Below, in pieces: positions 1 to 11,280 of a DNA stretch of 64,000 nucleotides. The stretch covers positions 163,604,004 to 163,668,003 of the forward strand of contig NC_068911.1 of assembly GCF_023091745.1 (NCBI RefSeq). Reading direction: 5' to 3'. A model generated the notes under the pieces. It was not told the DNA's origin. It saw nothing but the letters and a program-made list of their open reading frames with translations, and did not search any database. The position numbers and the translations under genes are program-made. Every line of letters begins with the position of its first letter. Position 1 is the first letter of the stretch. The DNA comes from Budorcas taxicolor. Taxonomy: Eukaryota > Chordata > Mammalia > Artiodactyla > Bovidae.

Positions 1-290
1 AAAAGAAATCAACCCTGAACATTCATTGGAAGGACTGGTGCTGAAGGTGAAGCTCCAGTACTTGGCTACCTGATGCAAAGAACTGACTCATTGGAAAAGA
101 CCCTGGTGCTGGTAAAGATTGAGGTCTAGAGGAGAAGGGGATGACAGAGGATGAGATGGCTGGATGGTATCATCGACTCAGTGGACATGAGTTTGCGCAA
201 ACTGTGGGAGATGGGAAGGACAGGGAAGCCTGGTGTGAGGCAGTGCACGGAGTCGCCGAGAGTCTGACACGACTGAGCACCTAAGCATAG
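1..290 (+). repeat. BovB (RTE) LINE 3' fragment
   Basis: The sequence matches the familiar BovB 3' end in sense orientation: it runs through the GACTCATTGGAAAAGACCCT block to a GACACGACTGAGCACC tail. It is diverged, and the left side is cut by the window edge. No reading frame survives. Confidence 0.8.
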
Positions 291-1061
291 CACAGCGTAG
301 TCGATTTACAGTATTATATTGGTTTCAGGTACATATGCAACATAGTGATTCAATATTTTTATAGGTTATATTCCTTAAAGTTATTATAAAATAATGCCTG
401 TATTTGGTCTTTATAATTTTAAAGTCTCTCTGTATGCATGAAATGTGTTCTGAAATGAAGACTTTACATATTAGACAGCACCTGGATTGGGACACGGTGA
501 GTTAACATGGTTGTGGGGGCAGCAACAGGTCCTTCCATCAAAAGTGTGACCTTCCAGGCAAGGGAGAAGGTAGGACAGAGGGAAGGAGGGTGGACACCGA
601 TGAAGAGTCCAGCTGTGCCCAGGGTGGCTTGGCCATCTTGTTCCGCTGTGAGGGATGGGGCAGGGTGGTGGTGGGCTTCCAGGAAGAAAACCCTAGGGTA
701 CTGCTCTAAGACCCAGTAGGGTGGCTTATGCTTTCTCAAACTGGCAGAGTGAACACCTGGCCTCTTACCTAATTGTGCATTTGAATTTTCTCAGCACCCG
801 TCACGCAGCCCTAACTTTTACTTAAAAGGAAGAACTTATCCCTCATACAGGCTCACAGGGCACAAACAGAGAAAAAGACTCGGTTTTGGTTCAGCCATTT
901 TGTGAATTGATGATAGAAAGAAACATTGAGTTCATTTCTCATGTATGTAGAGAGAGGAACTGAAGTTGTATGGGATTCAGCCAAGGAAATAGATTTTGTT
1001 AGGAAAGTCAGTGATGAGCAGTTGAACTATCACGGCAAAACATTAAAAAAAAAAAAAATCA

Positions 1062-1184
1062 AGGACTTCCCTGGCGTCCAGTGGTTAAGACCTTGTGCAA
1101 TGCAAGGGGCGTAAGTTCGATCTCTGGTCAGGGAACACAAAGATCCCACCTGCCCTGCAGTGCGGCCAAAAAGAAGAAATTAAA
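1062..1184 (+). repeat. CHR-type tRNA-derived SINE
   Basis: The block starts GGACTTCCCTGGCGTCCAGT, passes through a B-box-like GTTCGATCTCTGG and ends GCGGCCAAAAAG with an A-rich tail. This is the standard form of cetartiodactyl CHR SINEs. Confidence 0.8.
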
Positions 1185-1380
1185 AGATCGGTGATTACAA
1201 AGCACTTTGTATGTAAATATGGCATAAACAGAAGTGTTAAATACACAGTGCTAAGTTCATTGTTATAGTAAAATATTCTCACAGGAGGTATGGCATTCAC
1301 TTGAGAAGAATATAATTATTTTTTATTTTGTAGGGTTTTTAAAAAATCTTCTTAAATTTTGTTTTTGTTTCTTTAAAAAA

Positions 1381-1667
1381 TTATGTATTTATTTATGGCT
1401 GTGCTGAGTGTGCCTTGCTGCACGGGCTGTTCTCTAGTTACAGCAAGCAGGGGCTACTCTCTAGTCGCAACGTAGTAGCCTCCCTGGTTGAGGAGCACAG
1501 GCCCTAGAGCACTCAGGCTTCAGTGGCTGCAGCGTGGACGCTCGGTAGCTGTGGCCCATGGGCCGAGTTGCTCCATGGCATGTGGGATCTTCTCGGATCA
1601 GGGATGGAACCCGTGTCTCCTGCATTGACAGACGGATTCTTTGCCATTGAGCCACCAGGGAAGCCCC
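1381..1667 (-). repeat. Long CHR-type SINE, reverse
   Basis: It starts with TTTATTTATGGCTGTGCTGAG on this strand and ends with GAGCCACCAGGGAAGCCCC, the reverse complement of the tRNA-like head. Its head end lies 64 bases before ARMC9 exon A, so the exon's branch point and pyrimidine tract must fall in the short gap. Confidence 0.8.
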
Positions 1668-1731
1668 TTGTAGACTTTCTCTTTTTCAACATCGCTTTTT
1701 TGTTTTGCTTCACTGTGAACTGTCTTCCTAG

Positions 1732-1889
1732 ACATGTTGCAGCAGCTCCACCAGCAGCTGGTAGAAGCTGAGCGGAGGTCCATGACGTACCTGAAACGGT
1801 ACAACAGGATCCAGGCCGACTACCACAACCTCATCGGAGTCACGGCAGAGCTGGTGGATTCTCTGGAGGCCACAGTCAGTGGCAAGATG
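1732..1889 (+). CDS. ARMC9: ARMC9 exon A (coiled-coil segment)
   Basis: The exon has 158 bases: two bases completing a split codon, then 52 codons beginning M-L-Q-Q-L-H-Q-Q-L-V-E-A-E and ending V-S-G-K-M. The acceptor is CTTCCTAG and the donor is ATG followed by GTAAGG, leaving phase 0. The peptide is rich in Q, E, R and spaced L, with the heptad character of the coiled coil that precedes the ARM region in ARMC9, and includes Y-H-N-L-I-G-V-T-A-E-L-V. No stop interrupts it, and it matches the mammalian protein nearly residue for residue from memory. The previous exon is outside the window. Confidence 0.93.
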
Positions 1890-2489
1890 GTAAGGAGGTC
1901 CCCCATTGTCCACGTGTCTTCTTGAGATAAAGATGAGTTGTGGGCACGGATGATTCCTCGCCACCCCCAGCCAGTGATACTTGCCCCCCAACTTTACAAA
2001 GCCGGGTGCAGCTGTTTATCACGCTGCTGCAGTATTTCACCCATTTTTCCTGACACATTACGTACTGCGTCTTTATTTCTCTAGCCTGTTCTTAGTGTTA
2101 GCAAAGAATAAATGGGCAGCAGAAAAAAATTATGTTGTGGCATAAAAACGGGGGGAGATATTCTTTTGGTATATAGGAGACCTATGGGTTTTCATATACT
2201 GATTTTGTATCCAGTAACCTTTCTGAACTCCATTAATCTGAGAGATTCTTTTGATCAATCCTCCTGTATTCTAGATTGGCAGTCATATCACTTTCAAATA
2301 GTGATTTTTTTTCCCCTTGTATATCCTAACTTTCTTTTTTCCCCCACTTAACTGATTAGCTAAGACTCTAGGAGTTGAATGAGTTCATGGGCATGTTTGT
2401 CTTATTTACGACTTTAGTGGGAGTGACTTGAGTGTTTTACTCAATAAAAAGAAAGCTTAATAAAATCACATTCTGGAAATATAATTTTT

Positions 2490-2720
2490 TTTTTTGGAAG
2501 TAATTGTGGGTTCACGTGTGATTTTAAGGCATAGGGCAGAGAGTCCTTGTATCCTCTTCCCAGTTTCCACCAGTTGTAATAGTTTGCAAAACGATAGTGC
2601 AGTGTCTCAGCCAAGATACTGGCACTGATACAATTTATTGCTTTATCCTGATTTCCCCAGTTTTACTTGTACTCCTGTGTGTGTCTATATGTGTATGTTT
2701 TAAGCTTTATACAACTTTAT
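2490..2720 (-). repeat. Old L1-like 3' fragment
   Basis: It has the phrasing of mammalian L1M 3' regions: a T-run followed by GGAAGTAATTGTGGGTTC, then CAGTTTCCACCAG, GCAAAACGATAGTGCAGTG and ACTGATACAATTTATTG. It is diverged; the subfamily cannot be set without a search. Confidence 0.5.
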
Positions 2721-3226
2721 CACCAACGTAGGTTTATGTATTAAACTTGCTTTAGCACCTTAAAAATGTGATTACAAAATGAAATGTATTCTAGAAGTTT
2801 TCAAAAATATAGAACTATGCAAAAATAAGATTAAAATTACCTGCCATTATCTCACTTAGTAATAACACTTGTTAACATTCCCGACTTTTTTTTTTTTTCC
2901 CCAAAACTTGGATACATGTGTTTTACAGAAATGGGCTCAGTTCACACAGTCTTCTAGTTTGCTTTTCTCCTAAATACCGAATCACGCATTCTTGAAGTCA
3001 TTAAATATCCTCCTACGATGCTCACCTCTTGTGGCTGTGTTTTCTTTCAGGTTATTTAGCGTGTTGGGTCTCTATTGTTGGACATTAGCGTTGTTTCCAG
3101 GTTTTTACTTTCATAAGGGCTCATTTAAGTAAACACTTAAAAGGAATCAGTTATGCAGTTCCCTGGGATTACCCCAGAACTCTAGGCCAGAGCAACAACT
3201 GTGGATTGCTTCTTGCTATAATAGCT

Positions 3227-3392
3227 TGTGAAAGTTGCTTAGTCATGTCTGACTCTTTGCCACCCCATGGACTGCACAGTCCCTGGAATTCTCCAGGCCA
3301 GAATACTGGAATGAGTAGCCTTTCCCTTCTCCAGGGGATCTTCCCAACCCAGGGATCAAAGCCAGGTCTCCCGCATTGCAGGTGGATTCTTT
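3227..3392 (-). repeat. Bov-A unit, reverse, truncated
   Basis: It reads GTGAAAGTTGCTTAGTCATG through GACTCTTTGCCACCCCATGG to GCATTGCAGGTGGATTCTTT, where it stops before the GAGCCACCAGGGAAGC head. It is a truncated Bov-A copy. Confidence 0.85.
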
Positions 3393-4571
3393 TAAATATG
3401 TTTTAACACCCTACACCGAAATGTCTTTGCCCGGATGAAAACACAGCACATAAACGTTCACAGAACTGCTGAAGGTTGCATGGTGTGGCTGGAATAGCCG
3501 AAGCTAGGGGGTGGGGAGTGGCATGCGCTGGAAGATGAGGCGGGGGAGGTGCATCGGGGACGGTCACGGAGAGATTTGTAGACTGTGCTTAGGAACTTGT
3601 GTTTCACCCTGCAGTTAGTGAGGAGCATTTGAAATGTGTATCTTGAAAATTGTCTGGGTTTTTTAGTTCTGAAAATAACACGTACCGACTTTTCTTTAGT
3701 ACAGAGAAGTACCAGAAACAAAACAAAGATGGCTTATATAATCACTGTTAACAAAAAAAGAGAAGAAAAGAAGGCATGTACATTGAAAATTCAAATAGTA
3801 CAGAAATAAAAGAAAACATGTGTTTTCCTTTTCCCGTCTCTCCTATTAGACAATAACTGCCATCGTTGTGGTGTGGCTGCCACGGCCAGGGTTGATGTGA
3901 TGCCAGGCGTGGCCCGCTGACCATAGGTGGGACCTGAGCTCTTACTGCTGGAGTGTGGGAGCAGAGGCCCACACACCACCAGGCAGGGGATTGGAAGGGC
4001 CTCCAGTATCAAGACAGGGAGACACGGGGTTGGGGGCAGGGGGCAGCACTGGAATCTGAACTAGCTTGTTTTTATTGTAAAAGAAATACATGCTCATAGT
4101 AAAAAATTGAAACACTTCAGAGGAGTATATAGTTAAGAACAAAAGGCCCCTTCCACACGCAGTTCCTTAGTCTCGGTTTCTTGCAAGAGTAACACTTGTG
4201 TATTACTTCAGAACCCTTCTGCACATACATGTGCGTGCGTGTGCATATACACATACTACTTGGGGTTACGTAACCCATTATCCTTCTCAAACTTGCCTTT
4301 CACTTTCAGCGTATCTTGGAAATCTTTCCACGTGACCACACACTACTTCATTCTTTTTAATGCTTGTACATTTTCCCACCGTAAGGGTGAGCCATAATTT
4401 CTCAGATCTCTGATGATGAACATTTAGATTTTTTTGTTTGCTATAACACAAAATGTTGTACATACTGTTTATATCCTTATATATACAGTATACCCTTGAA
4501 TGTAGGGAAGATACGCACCTGAATGGAACTGCTAGGTCAGAAGTTATGGGCATTAAAGTTTTGATGAGTGA

Positions 4572-4773
4572 GTCAAGTCGCTCAGTCGTGTCCGACTCTT
4601 TGCAACCTCGTGGACTGTAGCCTACCAGGCTTCTCCGTCCATGGGATTCTCCAGGCAAGAATACTGGAGTGGGTTACCATTTCCTTCTCCACGGGATCTT
4701 CTCGACCCAGGGATTGAACCCGGGTCTCCCGCATTGGAGGCAGACGATTTAACCTCTGAGCCACCAGGGAAGT
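4572..4773 (-). repeat. Bov-tA SINE, reverse
   Basis: It is a full monomer, from GTCAAGTCGCTCAGTCGTGTC to GAGCCACCAGGGAAG. Both the tRNA-like head and the Bov-A body are present, with few differences from the usual form, which suggests a fairly young copy. Confidence 0.9.
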
Positions 4774-4925
4774 TGGTTTTGATAGATGTTGCCAAATTAT
4801 TTCCTCAAAGATTTCAACAATGTCCACCCATCCTCCACCCCCAGTAGCATATCAGAATATCTATTTCTTCACACACTTGCCAACACTAGGCATGATTATA
4901 CTTTGAAATTTTTGCTGGTTGGGTA

Positions 4926-5096
4926 AGTCAGTCAGTCAGTTCAGTCGCTCAGTCTTGTCCGACTCTTTGCAACCCCATGAATCGCAGCACGCCAGGCCTC
5001 CCTGTCCATCACCAACTCCCGGAGTTCACTCAGACTCACATCCATCGAGTCAGTGATGCCATCTAGCCATCTCATCCTCTGTCGTCCCCCTTCTCC
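4926..5096 (-). repeat. BovB 3' end fragment, reverse
   Basis: A GTCAGTCAGTCAGTTCAGTC tail is followed by CGCAGCACGCCAGGCCTCCC and the GGAGTTCACTCAGACTCACA block. This is the last 170 or so bases of BovB in antisense. Confidence 0.85.
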
Positions 5097-6054
5097 AATT
5101 TACATTTCTTTGATTATGTGTGAGGCCAAATATATTTTCATATGTCTTTATGCCATTTATATTTTGTCTTTTAGTCAACTATTGTATACATGTCCTGACC
5201 TCTTTTCACTTGTTTTAAGCAAGAAGGTGACAGAATCAGATTTCCACGTTAAAGAAATGGTTCTGGTACCAAAGGAGAGGAAGCAATTTCAGAAGCAAAG
5301 GGTTGTTCCAAAGTCCCAGAAATCACAGAAAACTCTAAAAGTCCAGAACTGAAAAGTGTCCAGTGTGTCTGCCATTTAGAAAGTAATTATTGGCAGCCTT
5401 TACCATGGGAGTTTCCGTGGGGCGATGCAGACGGGCTCAACTGGGGTGTGTGGACAGGTAAAGGGAAGGCAAGGCAGCAGACGTCGGCTGCTCTTTTAAG
5501 GACTGTGTCTGTAAAGGAGGAACATCGAGAGGGTGGTTGACAGATGAGGACCTCGGGAGGAGAAAGGGGAAGGGATTTTTGAAATATGAAATATGTCTGG
5601 GCATGTTTCTAGGTTGTAGGGAAGGAACTGGTATAAAAGGAAAGGTGAGATGCACAGGATGAACAAGGAATGTTTGAATTTTGATCCTATAGGCATTCAG
5701 AGGAGATGGGCTGAGGGTAACGTAGGAGGTGCAGCCTTGAGATGGTCATCCAGCCAGACGACCCGAGAAATTCTCCGCAAGGAACAGTCTTTCTTGTGGC
5801 TGAAACAGACCAGAGGCTTCCAGGGGGCAGACAGGAGAACCACAGGGAGAGAAGGGGTCTAGTCCAGCGTTCCGGCTCCTTCCAACCCACCAGTCATTTG
5901 AGTAGTCGCCCTCTTGTAGGCATGAGTGAGTGAGCATTGGGAAGGGACACCTGTTACATTAGCACGTGGGAGTTCACCACACAGAGTCAGGAGACTGGGA
6001 AAATAAGTGTCTGTCCAACAGTCAGGCATAGAAGAAGTCTGGAAGGAGGTAAAA

Positions 6055-6264
6055 CTGTCTGGTGGCTCAGTGTTAAAGAATCCACCTGTAATGCAGGAGA
6101 CACGGGTTCAATCCCTGGGTCAGGAATATCCCCTGGAGAAGAGAAAGGCAATCCACTCCAGTATACTTGCCTGGAAAATCCCATGGACAGAGGAACCTGG
6201 TGGGTTACAGTCCATGGGGTTGCAAAAGAAGGCAGACACAACTTAGCAACTAAACAGCAACAAC
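6055..6264 (+). repeat. Bov-tA SINE
   Basis: The tRNA-like head (GGTGGCTCAGTGTTAAAGAA, B-box GGTTCAATCCC) is followed by the Bov-A body and ends GCAACTAAACAGCAACAA. Confidence 0.9.
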
Positions 6265-6323
6265 CTCTAGGGACTGGCTTGTGGGGCAGGGTGGACTGGG
6301 GACAGGTTGGGGCACTCTTACCT

Positions 6324-6436
6324 CTTTTTTTTTTTGACCACACGGCTTGTGGTATCTTAATTTCCTGACCAGGCATGGAACCCAGGCCCTTGGCAATGAG
6401 AGGAGAGTCCTAACCACTGAATCACCAGGGAATTCT
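6324..6436 (-). repeat. CHR-type SINE, reverse
   Basis: A run of T is followed by GACCACACGGCTTGTGG and ends with CCAGGGAATTCTC, the reversed CHR head. Confidence 0.8.
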
Positions 6437-6930
6437 CATTTTTATATACATTAAAAAAGACGTAAGATGAGAAGAAAATGTTTCAGAGATTACCACCTTA
6501 GATGCTAGACATCAGTCCTGAATCATGGTGGCTAATGACAGAGGCATAAGAGGCGCTAAGAAAGAGGGCATCGTGTAACTGCTTTGATGCAGAAGTAACC
6601 CAGCTCCCGTCGTCGAGCGCTGGGTGGTTCCTAACAAGTCTCCATCACTCACTTAGTTACTGTTTACTGAGCGTCTGTCATGTGCCGGGCTCTCCCCTGG
6701 TCCCCAAGACGTAGGCCTCCTTCATCTCTTCCCACAGGTCCGGAAAGCAGGAGGCAGACCCGTTGGTTTTCTTGAGTCCACTGCTTGAGCCCAGATCTTC
6801 AGATTTTAAGCCCGGCATTCTTTCTATCATGACTTTCCATCCATTCTTACCGCTCCCCACTCCCCCTGCCCTACCATGACTTCACTGCTTGAATTAACAA
6901 AAAATTGGTTTTAAATCAAGTTTATTTTAT

Positions 6931-7043
6931 GGGAATTCCCTGGCTGTCCAGTGGCTAGGCGCTTTCACTGCAGAGGGCCCAGGTTCAATCCCTGGTCGGG
7001 GAACTAAGATCCCGCCAGCCAGGCAGTGTGCCAGAAAGAAAAG
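6931..7043 (+). repeat. CHR-type SINE with 11-bp target duplication
   Basis: It starts GGGAATTCCCTGGCTGTCCA and ends GTGCCAGAAAGAA. The direct repeat AAGTTTATTTT lies at 6918-6928 and 7041-7051, as expected for L1-type target-primed insertion. Confidence 0.85.
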
Positions 7044-7260
7044 TTTATTTTGCAGGACAGCGGGAGTATGTTAAGTGCAATTACATGACTTAAAGTATGG
7101 TATCCCGTGGTCACACCTGGAGAGTGTTAGTTTTCTCATCAGGCTCAACTCACTGGAGCTCTGATGTTAAAGCAAAATCTTACCTCCGCGGCTGTGGAGA
7201 GTCAGCGCCCACACCGGCCAGGGCAACACTCACCAGCAATCCCTTCTCTGTCCTCTGCAG

Positions 7261-7359
7261 ATCACTCCCGAGTACCTGCAGAGCGTCTGTGTCCGCCTCT
7301 TCAGCAACCAGATGCGGCAGAGCCTGGCGCGCAGCGTGGACTTCACAAGGCCCGGCACG
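7261..7359 (+). CDS. ARMC9: ARMC9 exon B
   Basis: This exon has 99 bases and 33 codons in phase 0-0: I-T-P-E-Y-L-Q-S-V-C-V-R-L-F-S-N-Q-M, then R-Q-S-L-A-R-S-V-D-F-T-R-P-G-T. The acceptor is TCCTCTGCAG and the donor is ACG followed by GTGAGG. Because both ends are phase 0 it could be skipped without a frameshift. It encodes the linker between the coiled coil and the ARM-like region. A Bov-A insertion begins just 21 bases into the following intron. Confidence 0.93.
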
Positions 7360-7380
7360 GTGAGGCTCGCAGATTTCACC

Positions 7381-7494
7381 CTGTGTGTTAGTCGCTCCGT
7401 CATGTCCAACTCTTTGTGACCCCATGGACTGTAGCCCACCAGGCTCCTCTGTCCATAGGATTCTCCAGGCAAGGATACTGGAGTGGGTTGCCAT
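7381..7494 (-). repeat. Bov-A partial SINE beside the exon B donor, 10-bp duplication
   Basis: It reads CTGTGTGTTAGTCGCTCCG to GTGGGTTGCCAT, a truncated Bov-A body. The direct repeat AGATTTCACC flanks it at 7371-7380 and 7495-7504. The insertion point is 21 bases after the last base of ARMC9 exon B. Confidence 0.88.
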
Positions 7495-7789
7495 AGATTT
7501 CACCATACCATAACTTTAAAAAATGAGAGAGCAGGAGAAAATACATTCGGGAGTCTGCATTTCAGCAGGCTTTGGAGATCTGTACTTTCCCAGAAGGAAA
7601 AGAAAGCTGTTTTTGGACAGTGAGCAGCTGGAAGGCAGCCTCCTAGTTGGGGAGACAGGCTGATCTCTTCCAGGTGGGGCCGCTCTGTGGGCCCCAGGGC
7701 CGGTAACAGCAGCAGGTCAGGAGGAAACCAAGGCAACCTCATCCTCTTTTACAGGCAACTGCCAGCTCTCAGGCAGGGCCTTTCTTTTT

Positions 7790-8440
7790 CTCTCTGTTCT
7801 TAGAGTCATTGCAAACTTACAGAAAAGTTGCAAAAATAGCCCGAAGGACACTTGTATACCCTTAACCCATATTCCCCAATTGCTGGCATTTAACTCATTT
7901 GTTCACTTCCTCTGCACACACACGCACACACACACAATATGTTTTCTGAACCATTTGAGGATAAATTACATATATTATGTCCTTTTCTCCTAAATACTTA
8001 AGTGCAGTGTGCATTCATTAATAGGAGTATTCTCTTATGTAACTATGATTATCAGTTTCAGTACATTTAATATTGATGCAGTATTTTACCTCATTACCTA
8101 CTGTGCATTTTCCAGTTTTGTCAGCTGAGCCATTAACACCCTTTACAGCGTCTCCCCACCCCCACCCCATAGTGTGGGGTCAGGTGTTACGTTGACTTGT
8201 CCCGACTCTTTAGCCTCCTTTCGTCGTGAAGGTCCTCTCAGTCCTTCTTTCTTTGACTTTCATGACATTGATGTTTTAGAAGAAGATAGTCCTTCCCCTC
8301 CTTTAATAAGAGAACATTTCTCCTTTTGTGGTTGATGTTTCCTTGCAGTTAGATTCAGGTTTGCATTACAGGCCAAAATACTCCATAGGCGATGTGTCCT
8401 TCCTAGGAGAGCTCATCTGGAGGCTCGGGGAGTTGGTTTG
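7790..8440 (-). repeat. L1M-like 3' region
   Basis: Characteristic phrases follow in order: TCATTGCAAACTTACAGAAA, CTTGTATACCCTTAACCCA, a CA-rich patch, TTTTCTGAACCATTTGAGG, CTAAATACTTAAGTGCAGTG and AATATTGATGCAGTATTTTA. They match the order seen in mammalian L1M 3' UTRs. The right limit is uncertain. Confidence 0.6.
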
Positions 8441-8588
8441 GTCCTTAACCAAGGGGCAGACAGAGTACACCAGCGTCTCCCAAGGGAGTTTTCAGTTCAC
8501 GGACTCCTGTCTCGGGAGATACCAATCTGCCGCCTGGTCCAGAGGCCGAATGGGTGGAGCTGGGCAGTTAGGAGGGAAGTGGCACCCC

Positions 8589-9776
8589 CAAAAGTCAGAG
8601 CCCCATCACCTGAGGGTCAAAGCACCCCCCAGGGTCAGAGACCCCCCCCCCACAAGGGTCAGAGCCCACCCCCAGGGTCAGAGCCCCCCCCACAAGGATC
8701 AGAGCCCCCACCAGGGTCAGAGCCCCTCCCCGAGAGTCAGAGCCCCCCCCTCCCCACAAGGGTCAGAGCCCCCCACTGAGAGTCAGAGACCTCCTTCCCC
8801 ACAAGGGTCAGAGCCTCTCCCCGAGAGTCAGAGCCCCCCCTCCCCACAAGGGTCAGAGCCCCATCACCTGAGGGTCAGAGCCCCACCCAGGGTCAGAGCC
8901 CCTTCCCGAGAGTCTGAGTCCCCCCTCCCCACCCACAAGAGTCAGAGCCCCATCACCTGAGGGTCAGAGCCTCTCCCCAAGGGTCAGAGCCCCCCCTACG
9001 AGGGTCATAGCCCACCTCCGAGGGTCAGAGCCCAACCCTGAGAGTCAGAGCCCCCATTAAGGTCAGAGCCCCTCCCTGAGAGTCAGAGCCCCCTCTCCCC
9101 ACCCACAAGAGTCAGAGCCCCATCACCTGAGGGTCAGAACCCCCCCTCCCCACAAGGGTCAGAGCCCCATCACCTGAGGGTCAGAGCCCCATCACCTGAG
9201 GGTCAGAGCCCCCCCTCCCCACAAGGGTCAGAGCCCCATCACCTGAGGGTCAGAGCCCCCCCTCCCCACAAGGGTCAGAGCCCCATCACCTGAGGGTCAG
9301 AGCCCCTCCCCAAGGGTCAGAGCCCCATCACCTGAGGGTCAGAGCCCCCCCTCCCCACCCACAAGAGTCAGAGCCCCATCACCTGAGGGTCAGAGCCCCT
9401 CCCCAAGGGTCAGAGCCCCCCCTACGAGGGTCATAGCCCTCCCTACAAGGGTCAGAGGCCCTCTCTGAGTGCCAGAGCCCCCCCACCGATGGTCAGAGCC
9501 CCTCCCCGCCAAGAGTTAGAGCCTCTCCCCGCAAGGGTCAGAGCCACCCCCTGAGAGTCAGAGCTCCCCCAGGGTCAGATTCCCTACCCGCCAGGTTCAG
9601 AGCCGCCCCTCAGAGTCAGAGCCTTCCACCCCAGGTTCAGAGTCCCTCCCCAAAGGTCAGAGCACTCCCCCCCCCCCCCCCACCGCTGCCGCCAGATTCA
9701 GAGACCCCCTCCAGGGTCAGAGCCCCTCCCCCTGAGATCAGAGCCCTCCTCGCTCCACCTGTGGGTCAGAGCCCCG
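8589..9776. repeat. GC-rich minisatellite, about 1.2 kb
   Basis: Dozens of head-to-tail copies of a unit built on GGGTCAGAGCCCC are present, with variable C-rich spacers such as ATCACCTGA, TCCCCACAA and CTCCCCGAGA. Units are about 17-27 bases. In 9130-9360 two kinds of unit alternate as a 22 + 25 = 47-base higher-order repeat that recurs almost unchanged, which points to recent expansion there. The flanks (about 9430-9770) are more diverged and include a long C-run at 9668-9680. The opposite strand is full of GGGG runs, so G-quadruplex formation is plausible. Copy number is probably polymorphic. Confidence 0.95.
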
Positions 9777-9919
9777 CTTTTTACTGAAGTGTTTGAACAT
9801 TAACACTAGGACCTTCTCTTCATAAACAGAGGCCTTTTTTAGTTTTAAAATAATCTACCTCATTCTTAAAGAGATTTGAAGCAACTTATTATTACGAGAC
9901 AATACACATATGAGAAATG

Positions 9920-10300
9920 AAAAAATATAGAAAATAAAGATAAAGAAATCTTGGTGAGAATTCATAGACACTGAAAGTAGACTGGTGGTTGCTGGAGGGT
10001 AGGGGAAATGGGGAGACTTTGGTCAAGGGGCACAGACATCCAGTTTTAAGATGCTCGTGCTCTGGGGATGTGAGTGACAGCGTGATGGCTATAGCTAACA
10101 ATACTCGACTGTGAACTCGACAGTTTCTAAAGGAATAGATCTTAAATGTTCTTACTAGAAAAAAAAGATGAGGTGACAGCTGTGTATTGTGGTAATCACG
10201 TCACAGTACACACCTTTATCAAGTTATCACACTGTACACCTTGAGCTCACACAATGGTACATGTCAGTTATATCTCAGTGATGCTGGAGAGAAAAGAGAA
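9920..10300 (+). repeat. L1M-like 3' end
   Basis: Familiar L1M phrases appear: AGACTGGTGGTTGCTGGAGG, GGGGATGTGAGTGACAGCG, GGCTATAGCTAACAATACT and AATAGATCTTAAATGTTCTT. It is old and diverged. Confidence 0.6.
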
Positions 10301-11160
10301 ATTATGGTTCAAGGGAAACGAGGGTGAGAAAAATAAAAGTAAGCCAGGTTGAGGCTGGTATTAAAAATGCACCTGGGGAAGGAGGCCTGGAATTGGCGCC
10401 AGCTTTCCAGTAGCCAGTGCAGAAAGCAGTTACGTGATTTATTTATAAAGGAAGAGACAGTGATATTCATCCTGCATCTAAGACAGCATTTGTGCTACAT
10501 GTGCAGCCTCCGAAGCACAGCAGTAAAATCAACGCCCATGAGCCCATCACACGTGCCCACAACAGACCATCTCAGTGCCGCCAGCGTCCCCTGGTGCCCC
10601 TTAGACCATGACCTTTTCCCAACTCAGTGTATTACAGTTTAAAAGCAAGTCATTAAGTACATTATTTTTGAAGACTGGCAGGCCAAAAAAACTCTGCATG
10701 GGCGATGCTATGGCTCAGACCTGAGGAGAGTTCCTGTCGTGGATTTTGGTAGAAAGGATGTGGTACCGTCCTTGTGAGCCAGGGTCCTTGACTGTGTCCT
10801 TGAGGCACACGTGGAAGGACTGGCCAGCCGCTGCTGTGTCGGCTGCGCCACACGTGGACAGTGAAGGATAGGAGCTGTGGCATCTGTGCTTTAGAATATG
10901 GCTGCAATGACGTCTGTGTACAGAAATCTTAAAGTGAGTCGGCCATTTTAAAAAAAATGTCAGTTAAGTACACACAGACATCTGAGTCTCAAACAAGTAA
11001 CTTCCTCGTGGGCCCTCTAGGATGGAGGGGCCTCAAGCCACCTCTCTGAGGACTGGCTGAGTTGAGTTTTCATGTCCTGTATATGCTTGGCTGTAAGTCA
11101 TCAGCCTTGGGATGACTTTAAGGATCAGAGTGTGTTTGCCAAAAACAGTGGCCTTCTAGG

Positions 11161-11280
11161 GACTTCCTTGGTGGTCCAGTGGCTAAACCCCATGCTCCCA
11201 ATGCAGGAGGCGTAGGTTCAATCAATCCCATCAGGTAACTATTCACAGATCCCACATGCTACAACTAAGGTAAATTTTTA
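11161..11280 (+). repeat. CHR-type SINE
   Basis: It reads GACTTCCTTGGTGGTCCAGT, CCCAATGCAGGAGGCGTAGG, AGATCCCACATGCTACAACT. The B-box area carries a small ATCA duplication. Confidence 0.75.

Larger units (their letters stand above)
1..1731 (+). other. ARMC9: ARMC9 intron upstream of exon A (partial)
   Basis: This is the 3' part of an intron. It begins with a BovB 3' fragment (1-290). A unique-looking stretch follows (about 300-1060), AT-rich at first and then more mixed in base composition, in which I see no gene. Next come a CHR SINE (1062-1184), a T-rich stretch and a long reverse SINE ending at 1667, only 64 bases before exon A. The acceptor reads TGTCTTCCTAG. Confidence 0.8.
1890..7260 (+). 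other. ARMC9: ARMC9 intron A-B
   Basis: The intron has 5371 bases. It holds an old L1-like stretch (2490-2760), Bov-A and Bov-tA copies (3227-3392, 4572-4773, 6055-6264), a BovB fragment (4926-5096) and two CHR SINEs (6324-6436, 6931-7043). The parts at 2000-2480, 2760-3220, 3400-4560 and 5100-6050 show no gene or family I can name. 3740-4560 and 4790-4920 look like worn interspersed repeat. Confidence 0.75.

Noticed and set aside
8328..8960. 210-codon plus-strand open frame, proline/serine-rich
   Set aside because: Most of it lies within the minisatellite; the repeat unit lacks stops in this frame. No domain and no splice context.
8589..9776. CRISPR-like direct repeats
   Set aside because: Units are head to tail with no unique spacers, and the genome is mammalian; it is a minisatellite.
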